Assembly: GCA_009760855.2 (NCBI GenBank)
Contig: WPIO01000001.1
Span: forward strand, 20,208,001-20,272,000
Direction of reading: 5' to 3'
Source of the DNA: Cristatella mucedo
Taxonomy: Eukaryota > Bryozoa > Phylactolaemata > Cristatellidae
Length of the DNA: 64,000 nt
A program made the position numbers and the translations under genes. The notes beneath the pieces were generated by a model, which worked only from the letters and a program-made list of their open reading frames with translations, did no database searches and was not told where the DNA came from. Each line of letters begins with the position of its first letter. Within the stretch, counting starts at the first letter, position 1. Shown here piece after piece: positions 43,801 to 54,389 of the stretch.

Positions 43801-44819
43801 AGATTAATCTGGCTATGCTAAGGCACTGAGCCTATTTTAGTACTAATTTCTCTAGTTGGTGCTGAGTCCACTCATGCTCTCCATGCAGAGGCTCGAAGAA
43901 ATAATCGTGTCAGGTGTGCCATTCAATTTCTGATCATTAGCCCATCCTTCGTATCGATGCTATTTTTGTTGCTTAAGTAACTTCCTCGAAGCATCATTGG
44001 CAAATATTGTGGCACCACAACGTTTGTCCGGTGCTCTGACTCAACATGATCGTCTTTTTTTTTACCCATTCTTTCACGATGCATCGTACTTCCTATTCTT
44101 AGCTCTCACAGGTAACCCCTAAGCCTGTCGACATGGCTTTTCCTCAGCTGAGACTAGACCACTGAATCGTGCACAAATGCACGTCAAAAAAGTACTTCAC
44201 TGGTCTGGCAGTGTGCTTAGGGTCGTAATCTTGCTGCTAAATATAACTATGCCCCAAGCAAAGTATTCGAGCTTTGAAATCCAACTGGCTTGACCAAAAA
44301 CCCCTTGAGTAACCTACTGTTTTGACGAATCCGCTATGGCACTAAGGCAGTGGCTCAGCCAGTCGCCTGATCACCAACTAGCCCATAGAACGACTGTGGA
44401 GCAATATCGACAGGCGGCTGAGGCAGTGTCAGGCTTCAATCAGTAGCCGACCTTTTCACTATAACAGACTCTGAGGAATGTGTTACAGACAAAAAGAAGA
44501 AAGAAGAAAAAAGAAGACACAAAGCAGAAGCTTGTGACCTCTATGCCTTGCCAAACAAGGACAGTCATCAACGTCACACTAAATGCATACATATCCGAAG
44601 CACATGCTTGTTTTTGGGCTGTAAACACATATTTTCACATGCTGCCTGAAACTTGAGTGTGCCTGACATAGCAGAAAATCCATTTATTACATGACTAGCA
44701 GTCACACCAGCCGTAGCCATACGTTGAGGACTTTTTGTGACTGAGTGTATCATATAACCGTAAGAGCAGAGGCAACATGACAAAGGCCAATCAGCATATC
44801 AACAAGTGAATAAATCCCA

Positions 44820-44925
44820 TTATAATAATAATACACTTGATACAGCGCCCTCGCGGAGAACTCACACTCTTTCTAGGCGCTTTACATTTGCTGCAAAGGA
44901 AGCACGATCGAGTGGTAAAAAGAAC
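44820..44925 (-). mobile_element. Short L2 3' end, minus, next to ZFR exon 6
   Basis: (AAT) then 'acacttgatacagcgccctc' 'actctttctaggcgctttac', ending at 'gatcgagtggta', 65 bp downstream of the exon 6 donor. Confidence 0.7.
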
Positions 44926-44989
44926 AGACTTGACAATAGTGCAGGATAGCTGCCACGAAAAGTTAAGCATGCTGCGCAAAGAAGCTCAC

Positions 44990-45224
44990 CTGAACTCTTA
45001 GTCAACACTACAGGCTGTACTCTCAATGAGGCGGCAGCAGGTAATCTGACAGTGCCACTCGCAGAAGTTCCAATAGATGCGCTTTTCGCTGAACATGAAA
45101 TCGAAGTGCCAGCGGATGCCACAGCCCCAGTCACTTCGAGTGGTGATGCACTGCCATCCGATGAAACAACGGCCGGAGCATCCTCTGGGACGGGCTTCCC
45201 AAGTTTAGCATACAGCTTGAGCAC
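44990..45224 (-). CDS. ZFR: ZFR exon 6
   Basis: Acceptor 'cacgtgtag', donor gtgagc. Starts 'VLKLYAKLGKPVPED' (vertebrate 'VVKLHTKLGKPIPS'), then a Ser/Ala/Val-rich low-complexity linker, ending 'VVLTKSS' plus one base. The linker between fingers 2 and 3 is disordered in the family. Phase 0 in, phase 1 out. Confidence 0.9.
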
Positions 45225-45293
45225 CTACACGTGGGTTGCACGCATGCGAGTGAGAACTGGGGGCCACCAGCCAGCCAAGCCGAGCTACCGGTG

Positions 45294-45811
<518 letters not shown>

Positions 45812-46749
45812 TCAGGCTGTACCAAATTCCTATCGCACTCGACGCTATGCGACCGCTCTGTCTGTCGCCAGATACAGCAGAGCTCCGCCCTGTCAGCCAA
45901 CAAGAAGGCAGTGCGTACAAAGTACTCCGACCCACGGGCGTTGGCAGGGTGGCTAAAAATTCGCAAGGGCCTCAGCAGCATACCTAATCACAGGAATGTG
46001 CAAGCTAGCCCCTCTTTACTAAAACGACACAGTATCGAACGCCAAAGCGCTTTTGCATGCACTGATATTTCCCGGAGAGTTAGTTTAGATTGCTTTCTTT
46101 GCCACACACAATTTGGGTGTGGTAAGAGTTGTTAACAAGCGGTGAGGGCCACGTAAAGCATGAGAGATAACTGCCTTCACAAAAGCAAAAATCTAGGGAT
46201 TGCATTTGGCAGGCCGCCAAAACGGTAAACATTGCTAGAGGGCGCTTCTGATTTCCTGAGCAATGTGTATGCTAAAATATAAAGAAGCAGCTGCAACTTG
46301 GTACGATGGAAACGAGGGAGCAGTCGGGTCGACCTAAGCTGACAAGCGATTGCAATAACTGGGTCATATACATGCAAGCCTTGATGCAAAGGTTTGCTCG
46401 GGTGAAAAGCGTTGCCTAAGATATTTTTTTACTTAATGAAGGGTTTTAGCTAAGCGCTCTGCGGGGATTCTGCCATCAAGGTATACTTTCCAGGATAGAC
46501 CATTGTAAAACTTTGCTTTCTAAAGAGCTAATACTAAGCAACCTTCAACAGGTGAGCGCCTACACCAATCACACCTGACTGGCACAGTTATGTGGGCTGA
46601 TTAATTGCAGTTCACCATTTCAATACTGGAAGCGCATATTTAAAACGGCACACTATTGAAGCATTTTATGACATTTAGTTGCCTCCAGAAGACGGCAAAG
46701 TCTGGCTACAGTGGAGTGATGATTTAGGGCTGCTGCATCATGTAATATA

Positions 46750-46900
46750 ATAATGTAGAGTATATATAATACATTTGTATAGCACCCTAAGAGAATGTAA
46801 TCTCTATCTAGGAGCTTCGAATATGCCGCAGGGCTCGTTCAAAGACCAGCACCTTAACCCTTGGGGCAAACCAAGGTGGCAATCTCCGTCTGTAATACCA
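46750..46900 (-). repeat. SINE-2 copy, minus
   Basis: 'acatttgtatagcaccctaa' 'gagaatgtaatctctatcta' tail, then 'gctcgttcaaagaccagcac' 'cttaacccttggggc' head, all reversed. Confidence 0.6.
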
Positions 46901-47180
46901 CAATGCCACTAAGATTAAGTGGGTGTTATGCAGGAGAATTTTCCATCGTGCACTCAAAGCCTAAGTGACTTTTCCGGTGTGCAACAGACTAATCTCATGC
47001 AACAAACAGAAAGTGAGAAGCATAGCTGAGTCAGGAGAGCAGTCGAAGACGTGAGTCGCATGAAAGTAGCAAACCACTCGGCTGGAAACGATGTGCCACA
47101 GTCGGCAGCAGAATAGCGGAGGAGGCACTGTGTAAAAAAGGAGCGAGTTTTACAGTCTAAAACCTGCTCAGCAAAAAATT
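46890..47180 (-). mobile_element. LINE-B 3' fragment, minus
   Basis: 'aagtgggtgttatgcaggag', 'gcctaagtgacttttccggt', 'atgtgccacagtcggcagc' parallel the 36.46-36.70 kb copy. Adjacent to the SINE-2 copy. Confidence 0.65.
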
Positions 47181-47344
47181 CGGTAGCTAATGGTCTTTAA
47201 GCGAAGAAATAGAACAGTTAATTTCATAGTCCATAGAGGTCATGTGGGTACAAGAAAGCTGAAACTGGTGCAGCATTTGAGCTAGGTATGAAAAAGCCAT
47301 GCCATGGCAGGCCTTGTTGGTCAGAGTAATATTTAATACCTCAC

Positions 47345-47515
47345 TGGGCTGTGGTAGCCCAGGAGGCACGATGCTCCCTCTTCACGACCGACGTCGTGGG
47401 TTCGAACCCTACAGTTGGGCGATCATTTATGGCCAACTGCAAGCAGTGGTGATAGCCGTTAAGGCTCTTCTGCCGTTATAAAAATAAGGCTGTTTAATCA
47501 GCTAAGATTTCTTTT
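47345..47515 (+). repeat. SINE-1 copy
   Basis: A box region 'ctgtggtagcccaggaggca', B box 'cgtcgtgggttcgaacccta', body 'gggcgatcatttatggccaa', tail 'gttaaggctcttctgccgtt' 'aggctgtttaatcagct'. Confidence 0.75.
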
Positions 47516-48799
47516 ACCAGAACTGTCTACAGAAGAGTAAGGTGCTCTGAACCAGCATAAACAATAAACCACTGCAAACGAATGTCGCTATTGCAATTGG
47601 GATGCAGCTGAAAAGCTAGGCTAGATACAGCAACAAGAAAACAGTCCTAAGCACAACAAACTTTAGGTGAGATATTGTTTTGAGAATGGTCCAGATCACT
47701 GGTATCACCCACTGACTGTATTATCATGGTAAAGTATAGGTACCGAGATGAACCCCAATGCAAACCTTTCGGTTGCTTTGAATCGAATTGCAAGATCGCC
47801 AGCCAATCATTTCCCCCTGGTAAATGACTTATTTGGGTCATTAAAGTCCATGCTGGCAACACAATTGCACTGGACTTAAGTGCGATGATCATGGGGTACT
47901 TGCCAATGTGCATACAAAAAGTGATTAGAAATCCTGCTGGAGCCACTGCCTATAAGCGTAAGTAATTTCATCACCTGCACGTGCGAGATAATGCTTTCTG
48001 GGAGGAGTGCATGAAAAATTACCACAGAAGGCCGAAAACGTTTAGGTAGGTTTGACCGGTCGATACAAACTTATTATGGGAACAAGCATGTTCATGGGTG
48101 AACTGACTCTAAACATTCACATATTTAAATTACCTAAGGTTGGTCAGCCAATCTTACTTCTGCCCCAGCTTGAATCAATTGTGGAGAGACAGCGACCATG
48201 GTCACCATGCCACGGGCTGGCCTTACACTGGCACGGAGGGGGCCACAGCTAGTGCCACAAAGGGCCCATCAAGTCTGGTGTCACTATATGGGCATACAAC
48301 GAATGTCAGTAGGAGGCCAACTATCATCGCAAGGTTCATTCCTCCATCAGTCACCTTCCAGATGAGGATCTGCTTAACATACAGTCCAAATAAGGTAGCC
48401 AGGGCAAATTTGCAAGGACAGGGAAGGTCATACAAAGCTAACGCTAACGGATTGAACTTGAGAATGACAGCCTAGCCCATGGCTGTGGCAGATAGCACAA
48501 GCTAGACCAACGATGGCACACACAAATGCAAAAAGTATTAGGGCAGCTGGGGCAGTGGCCATGACAACCACCTACTCACCCTCATTGGGAGTATATATCG
48601 CTCGTTGCTGTTACCGTAAGTAAGCACACTGCTTGAAATAAGAAAAGGTGACATACTTTTCTGTAATGATCATGTATCATTCTTAATTTACTAAGCTAAC
48701 TTGTTGCCTCTCCTCTCTTATTTGCAACAACCAATCAGCTGAGCTGATCAAACACTGTGAACATCGGTCATTATATTATCCGAGATCGTTGCTAATGGA

Positions 48800-48970
48800 T
48801 AAAGCCTCCGGGTCTTGGTCTAGGGGCAAAATACTCACATTCTGCAACCCAGTTACTGGCTTCGAGGCCTTCAGCAGGCCATTCTTTATTGCCGACTGAA
48901 AGTGGGAGTGATTGCTGCTAAGGCTCTTCGGCAGCTATATACAAGAGGCTTTTGAATAAGCAAACCTTAC
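48800..48970 (+). repeat. SINE-1 copy, decayed
   Basis: 'ctccgggtcttggtctaggg' head, 'ggcttcgaggcc' B-box remnant, 'attctttattgccgactgaa' body, 'gctaaggctcttcggcagct' tail. Confidence 0.55.
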
Positions 48971-49430
48971 AAAGGGCATCAGCGGCTGTGCAAGGCCAGC
49001 TGCTGTAACGGTATCTCCACTCTGTGTCACAAATGCTAGATTGGATTAATGCCCAGAGACTGACTTGGCAAGCCCATAACCATCACGGGAAAGTTACCGA
49101 ACTCTGATGAATTGTTAAAAAATACTAACATTGGCAGCAGTACGTTTTGGATCATTATCACGTAGGAAAATCTTACCCAGTCTGTGTGCTAACAAACTTG
49201 ATTCATATGCTCCGGTCTAAATAGACGGCCCACGATGTACAGGATTCCAATGCCATTTCTGCTTAAGCAACCCCCCTCCCATACTATAATACCTCTTCCC
49301 ATATTTGACCAACGATGGCAGGCATCTGGGTGAGTAGGCTACATTGGGTCGTAAAGCAAAGCCTTCTCTTGCAGTTCAAAATAAGTGTGAATTTGTTTTC
49401 TTTGCTCTACACATCTTTACCGCAACCTTC

Positions 49431-49464
49431 ATTGTACAGCCAACCTTCTGGTTGGCTGTACAAT
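49431..49464. other. Perfect 15-bp inverted repeat with 4-nt loop
   Basis: 'attgtacagccaacc' - ttct - 'ggttggctgtacaat'. In ZFR intron 4; it would form a strong hairpin in RNA or DNA. Confidence 0.95.
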
Positions 49465-50007
49465 TACAGCGTTGTACACTGCCTTGTGTTGCCAGCATAA
49501 TCGGATGAAAAAGTCGGTTCTCGGCGATCTATTAGTATCAAAGCTGCCATTTTAAGTGCACACAGGATTTTTGTTAGTTACAATATAGCGTCAACAAGGC
49601 TGGCTCCAGTTCAGTGGGGGAGGGGCCAAGAAAACGGTGCTAATCAAGAAAATCCAAGGCATCTAAATAATTCAGCATTTGAGATATACCTGTACGTCCA
49701 CTGGATAGAGACCTAGAAACAAGACTGACATTCACTGCCTTGAAAACCACATCTGGAATCATTCTTTTTTTTTTACGGGGTGGCAAGCTTAACAAAACCA
49801 GGAGGCAAGCAAACATATCCTGTATAAATCCATTAAAAGTCACAATCATGCAGTTGATTCCCAGGGCCCAATATTTTGATATGAAAAAGGAGCTATTAAT
49901 TTAAGCCCTTTCCTTACATGGACACCGTGAACTACATCAAATAAATCTTCCCAGCTTGAGCTACGTCATGCAATTTACCAAAGCTGGCACAAAGAGACAC
50001 TGCCTAC

Positions 50008-50234
50008 CTGAGGTCCAAGGCAGCCTATTTTACAAACGTCGCAAAAGTGAAGCTGACTCGGCCGAGGCATGTCCTTAGACTTGGCTGCATATCCAGCAGG
50101 TGAAGTCAGCTTCTTCGACACACTAACTGCACTAGTAGCACTCAACAGCTGTGCCATAGCAGCTGGCTTTCCGGAGCTCTGTTGTGGCTGTCGATAGTAA
50201 GTCGTGGCAGCAGAGAACAGGGCAGGGTCGTAGC
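50008..50234 (-). CDS. ZFR: ZFR exon 4 (first half of zinc finger 1)
   Basis: Acceptor 'gattttgtag', donor gtaggc. It encodes '(G)YDPALFSAATTYYRQPQQ' and onward to 'PSQLHFCDVCKIGCLGPQ'. The Cys pair of finger 1 (CDVC, about residues 147 and 150) is here and the His pair is in the next exon, the same intron position as expected from the family sequence 'IHYCDVCKISCAGPQ | TYKEHLEGQKH'. The 'YSAASSYY'-like stretch before it is also conserved. Confidence 0.92.
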
Positions 50235-50689
50235 CTACAAAATCAGCACCAACATACCTAAAGTAAAGTGCCCATCCCACACGGCTGTACACACTAACCA
50301 CAATATATGTAGCTGATACTGTAAAGCCATTCACATTCGGGCAATCACTGAAATGAAAATTGACGTGGTACACGAGGCCGACTGGCAGCAACTGCTACCA
50401 CGGTCACATCACACATCGGGCACGAGCATACAGTACCTCCACCCAACGTAACCATATGAGCCATCAAAATTTGCACAACTCTGGGATTGATGAGCAAGTA
50501 AAAACAAAGTTCTACAGTGCCAGCACACGGGACGCCGATGGAGAGTTTATGCAATCCACACCAGATCCGACAGTAGAAACTACATGGAAGCCTCATGTTT
50601 GTTAGGCACGTGCAGAACACAGCCTACTTCGGCCAAGGCAGCTGCAGTACTTTCTAAACTCACTTGCTGCATGTTTTGCTGACGTCAGG

Positions 50690-51240
50690 CCTTGGATGGC
50701 AACGTATCGACTTCAAGGTTTTTGCCATTCACTTTTAGGCCCTTTCCTTCTTTGGCTCCAGTCTACCTATCAAATCTACTCCCCCAAAAGGCTAATAAGC
50801 ATAGTACCACCGGCTTTTTGGAATCTAATTGCTTACCTATACCTCATATAAACCTCAAATACTTTGTGGAGACCGTGCCTTTAGTTCGCATGCTCCCACA
50901 GCCTGGAACTCACTACCCCACTTGTCACGACATCTCCTGGCTTGACCACATTTAAAAACAAACTAAAAGCACACCTATTTTTCACAGCATTTAGTGGGTC
51001 CCTGTTATTCGTCCTTTGTGTGCTTATGCGTGCTGACACTGTGCATGCTGCCACCAAAACCATACTTGCATGCTTACCTTGTGCATGTCACCCCCTAACC
51101 ATGTTATTCTTGTTGTTTATTGAGCATGCTACCACTAACCATACGATCGTGCTTCCTTTGCAGCAAATGTAAAGTGCCTAGAACGAGATTAAGTTATCTG
51201 AGGGTGCTATATCAAAAAGTATTATTATTATTAACACAAT
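50690..51240 (+). mobile_element. L2 fragment, plus, with complete 3' tail
   Basis: ORF end 'cgtatcgacttcaaggtttt', 'tagttcgcatgctcccacag', 'cctggaactcac'. 3' UTR 'gcgtgctgacactgtgcatg', terminal 'cgagattaagttatctgagg' 'gtgctatatcaaaaag' (ATT)n. In ZFR intron 3, antisense to ZFR. Confidence 0.8.
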
Positions 51241-51384
51241 TTCTCAAATTGAATAACAATACAACCAACTTACTAGTACCAGGCTAACCTACAGTACTCA
51301 GAAATTGGAAAACCTATTCCTCAAAATGGGCTTGGCCAGCAAATCTTCAGCATCTGCACCATATCGGAATGCGCTGTCCTAAAG

Positions 51385-52142
51385 TGACCTTTCTCTACAC
51401 GGTCACATCAGCTCCACAGTTAAGTCTGCCTACTTTCAGCTACTTCACACTGCACAAATTCGGGCCTGCTTAGACCGATATACCACATACAAGCTGGTCC
51501 ATGCATTTGTGACAACCCTCTCGATTCCTGTAATTCACTACTTTCAGGGCTTCCGGCCTTTGCAATAAGGTGGTTAAAGGTAATGAAAAAATCTGCAGCC
51601 ACTTTGTCTGTCGTGGGTGTTGCAGTTGCCACATCACCCCCCTTCTGATAACCATCGCTGGGCTCCAATAAAGCAGCGTATCGACTTCAAGCTTTCGTCA
51701 CTTACTTTTAGGCCTCTTCATTCTCTGGCTTTGGCCTGCCCACCCAAACAAACTGCTTCCCAATCAGGCTTGGCAATGTACTAATCGTTCTTCTGACCGA
51801 AGCCGTTTAGCTGTGCTTTGAAGCCACCTTAAATCCTATGGAGACCGTGCCTTTAGTTTGCAGACTCCCTAAGCATGTCACTCACGTGCGACTGATGTAG
51901 CAACATCCACAGAGTTAACGATATTTAAAAAGAAGCCAAAAAGCCACTTGTTGCTCATAGCGTTCATGGGGTCCGTGTGAATTGTCCTTTGTGTGCTTAC
52001 ATATGCTGACATAATGCATGTTATCACAAATCAATAGGCATGCTTCCTAAACAGCAAATATAAAGTGCTTGGAAAGATATTTAGTTCTCTTAGACCACCT
52101 TACAAATGCCTTACTATTATTATTATTATTATTATTATTATC
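51385..52142 (+). mobile_element. L2 fragment, plus, longer, with 3' tail
   Basis: RT end remnants ('tcagctccacagttaagtct', 'gcctactttcagctacttca', 'aattcgggcctgcttagac'), ORF end and 3' UTR to (ATT)n at 52106-52140. It stops 80 bp short of ZFR exon 3. Confidence 0.75.
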
Positions 52143-52221
52143 ATTTTTACTATTATTATTACCGGTCCTCTTTCACAGGCACGGAGATACGCCAAAGCGA
52201 TACCAGAAAAATCAATTATAC

Positions 52222-52273
52222 CTGCTGCACCGGCCTGATGGTACTGTGGACCGACCGCGACGGTGACGACTGC
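52222..52273 (-). CDS. ZFR: ZFR exon 3
   Basis: A small 52-bp exon with an excellent acceptor (polypyrimidine 'ttctctttcttttcccag') and donor gtataa. It encodes 'AVVTVAVGPQYHQAGAA' plus one base of a split Gly. Similar to the vertebrate N-terminal 'ATVAVARP' stretch. Phase fits exon 2 (0) and exon 4 (1). Other small exons may exist in the 52.2-50.2 kb intron. Confidence 0.65.
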
Positions 52274-52898
52274 CTGGGAAAAGAAAGAGAATTGAACCGA
52301 AACCGGCTCGGCAGACCGCTAGCAGAATCCAGCCAGCTGCAGAGCCAGAGCAGCAACCACACTGCCCAAGCGCAGCAACCGGTCAGCTAATGAGCTGCAA
52401 TCGCTCAGGGCACGCAGACATTTGTCCTAAAGGCCCGATTGCGAGCGGATGGTCTGCCAGCTCCGCACGCATATACTGCAACAGCTGACCGCGACAAAGA
52501 GGAAAGACGCTCTGACCTGGGATCCTATTTGCTGCTATCGCCGTAGCGAGAGGTGCATGGAAATGCTGACTACGGAGTGGTCGACTCGTTAGTGCCGGCA
52601 AGCGCGCGACCAGGCGCAGAAGCACAACGACTTAGGAACGCTGCATTTCCACCAGCGGCGGAATCCTTGCGATTTTTTTTAACGAGTGGCAAACGTCAAC
52701 AACCGCTGCCTGCCCTCTCTCCCCCCCCCCCCGCGCGGTCATTGCTAATTACCGGGCGACCGAAGAAAACGCGACCGGCCAGCGAGTGCGTGCATTGCAG
52801 CTAGATTATGGTAATGCTTGGCGCCAGTAACGCAAGGCCTGCTTAGACTTGGCGTTAGGACGCGAACGCTGATGCGAAGGCCTGACGCTGGACGTTAC

Positions 52899-53043
52899 CG
52901 GCCGAGCTGAAAAAGTGTATGCGGATCCGGGAGTCACTGTCTCGAACGTCTGAAACGCGGATCTACCGCTTGCAGCAGCGGCTGCGAATGCCTGTCCCGC
53001 AGCGACGAAGGCGGCCTGACCCGCAGCGTATCCCGACTGCGTC
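52899..53043 (-). CDS. ZFR: ZFR exon 2
   Basis: Acceptor 'ccgtttag', donor gtaacg. The first G completes a Gly codon, then 48 codons follow, starting 'TQSGYAAGQAAFVAAGQAFA' and ending '...YTFSARP'. The Ala/Gly/Gln/Tyr composition matches the disordered ZFR N-terminus. The donor choice is inferred, because the frame stays open beyond it; it was chosen because the next exon joins in phase with a strong acceptor. Confidence 0.7.
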
Positions 53044-53211
53044 CTAAACGGAAATAAGTCGACCCTAAACTAACAGCAGCATCGCGCCATTTTGCCGAAA
53101 GACACCCCGCCTCCGAAGGCCCTTGGATTTGTTGGACTCGCTTCCGAGACCTGCTGAGCAGAAAACATTATGCGCCGACCGGTGCCGCAGTGCAGTCGGG
53201 ATCTAGCTCAC

Positions 53212-53261
53212 CCGTACGTCCCGCCTGCAGCCGACGCGTAAGCGAAGTAGTTCCCAGCCAT
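53212..53261 (-). CDS. ZFR: ZFR exon 1 (start codon)
   Basis: The ATG at 53261-53259 is in strong Kozak context (G at -3, G at +4). It encodes 'MAGNYFAYASAAGGTY', the arthropod-like counterpart of the vertebrate start 'MATGNYFGF'. Donor gtgagc; ends in phase 2. The reading frame is open for about 54 more codons upstream with another ATG at 53423, so an N-terminal extension is possible, but MAGNYF is the conserved start. It lies at the edge of the CpG-rich promoter region. Confidence 0.85.
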
Positions 53262-54140
53262 ATCTTGCGCACTAGCGCGGGCAGTGGCATCCGGAGGGGA
53301 ACGCACTGATACGAGCACGAGCGCAGATGGTGCCGTCTGCTGAACGGCGCAGATATTTTCTACCCTATATCCAGGATAAGCGTCATTTATTGAATTTTCA
53401 CAACATTTTAAAGATTGTTTCAATAGTTTTCACCGTTCGTAGATGATTCTACGAGCCTCGCTAGCGACGGACGCCCGGAGGGCCTTTCCGTCGCCCCGGG
53501 ATGAATGAAAGTACCTGGTTGGTCGGCGCTGTCTGCTACGCGACTCCCACTGTCGCCGCTCGCAGCGCTCGGCTCTTCGCTACCCGGAGCTGGCTGCGGC
53601 GCGCCGAGGAAAGTTGCGTTGAGCCGACGTGACGAGGATCGCTACTGATGTGGCCGCCTGGCCTATAGCATGAGCTGGCTTAAAAGCGTCGCACGTGTGC
53701 AACTTGGTCGCAACCGCAGTCTGTCGCATGTCGTCAGCTGCATCTACCGTCAGCTGTCGCGGTTCTCGCTTATGACTCAGCACTCCGACTCAGCGGCGAC
53801 GATCCGGAGCGGCATTTCGCGTACGTACGGCGGAGACGTGTTCCGGACGTTGGGAAGCTGACCGCGTCGAGATTCCGTTGTACATGTACGTGCGCACGAG
53901 CGCACTTTTTTTCTATCCCCGCTCACTCTGAAGTTTCGCGTGAAACTGCGCCCTAACAGTCGGCGCCGCTGCCGCCGGGTTCCGCGGTAGCCTGGCGTGC
54001 TGGAACCAAGGCTGCGGTCGTGATTTTCCTCTGCAGGCGCGCGGTCGCTATTTCGCCTGCGAACGCGATTGTCGCGAGACGAAGGCGCGATAGACTGCGC
54101 GAGGAGGTACATGACTACTACTAGTAGTAGCCTGACTGTT
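53262..54140. promoter_or_regulatory. CpG-rich ZFR promoter / 5' region
   Basis: Upstream of the ZFR start codon, the base composition changes sharply. CG dinucleotides are dense here (many 'gcgcg', 'tcgcg', 'ccgccg' clusters at 53.4-54.1 kb) compared with the AT-rich surroundings. No TATA element is evident at a sensible distance. Similar CpG-rich sequence extends into the first introns (52.4-53.2 kb). The position upstream of a housekeeping-type gene suggests a dispersed promoter, possibly bidirectional. Confidence 0.5.
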
Positions 54141-54151
54141 TGCTCGCAGCC

Positions 54152-54382
54152 ATGTGTTTTTTACCGCAGCTAAGAGTGACGCTGTCGCTGTCATGTGAAA
54201 TTAAGGTAGCTGCAGGCTCACAGCTGCTGCCGTGCGTGTGTCTAGACCAGCCGGAACTGGGAGCCCAGGATATCCCTTGGTCATTTAATTGGTCCGGGCA
54301 CCGTTACGAGTTGCCACAGAATCTGATGATTTTCAAGGATCGTCCTAGCCCTGGAGTGACCATTCGCAGGCTGGAATTATAG
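54152..54382 (+). CDS. Speculative divergent ORF next to the ZFR promoter
   Basis: A 76-codon frame from the ATG at 54152 (context 'gcagccatg') to TAG at 54380-54382, starting 'MCFLPQLRVTLSLSCEIK' and containing 'HRYELPQNLMIFKDRPSPG'. Its alternating hydrophobic pattern looks protein-like, and it lies head-to-head with ZFR, about 0.9 kb away across the CpG-rich region. A faint resemblance to the N-terminus of UBE3D occurred to me but is not strong enough to name it, and I found no downstream exons. It may be non-coding. Confidence 0.22.
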   Translation: MCFLPQLRVTLSLSCEIKVAAGSQLLPCVCLDQPELGAQDIPWSFNWSGHRYELPQNLMIFKDRPSPGVTIRRLEL

Positions 54383-54389
54383 GCTGTGT

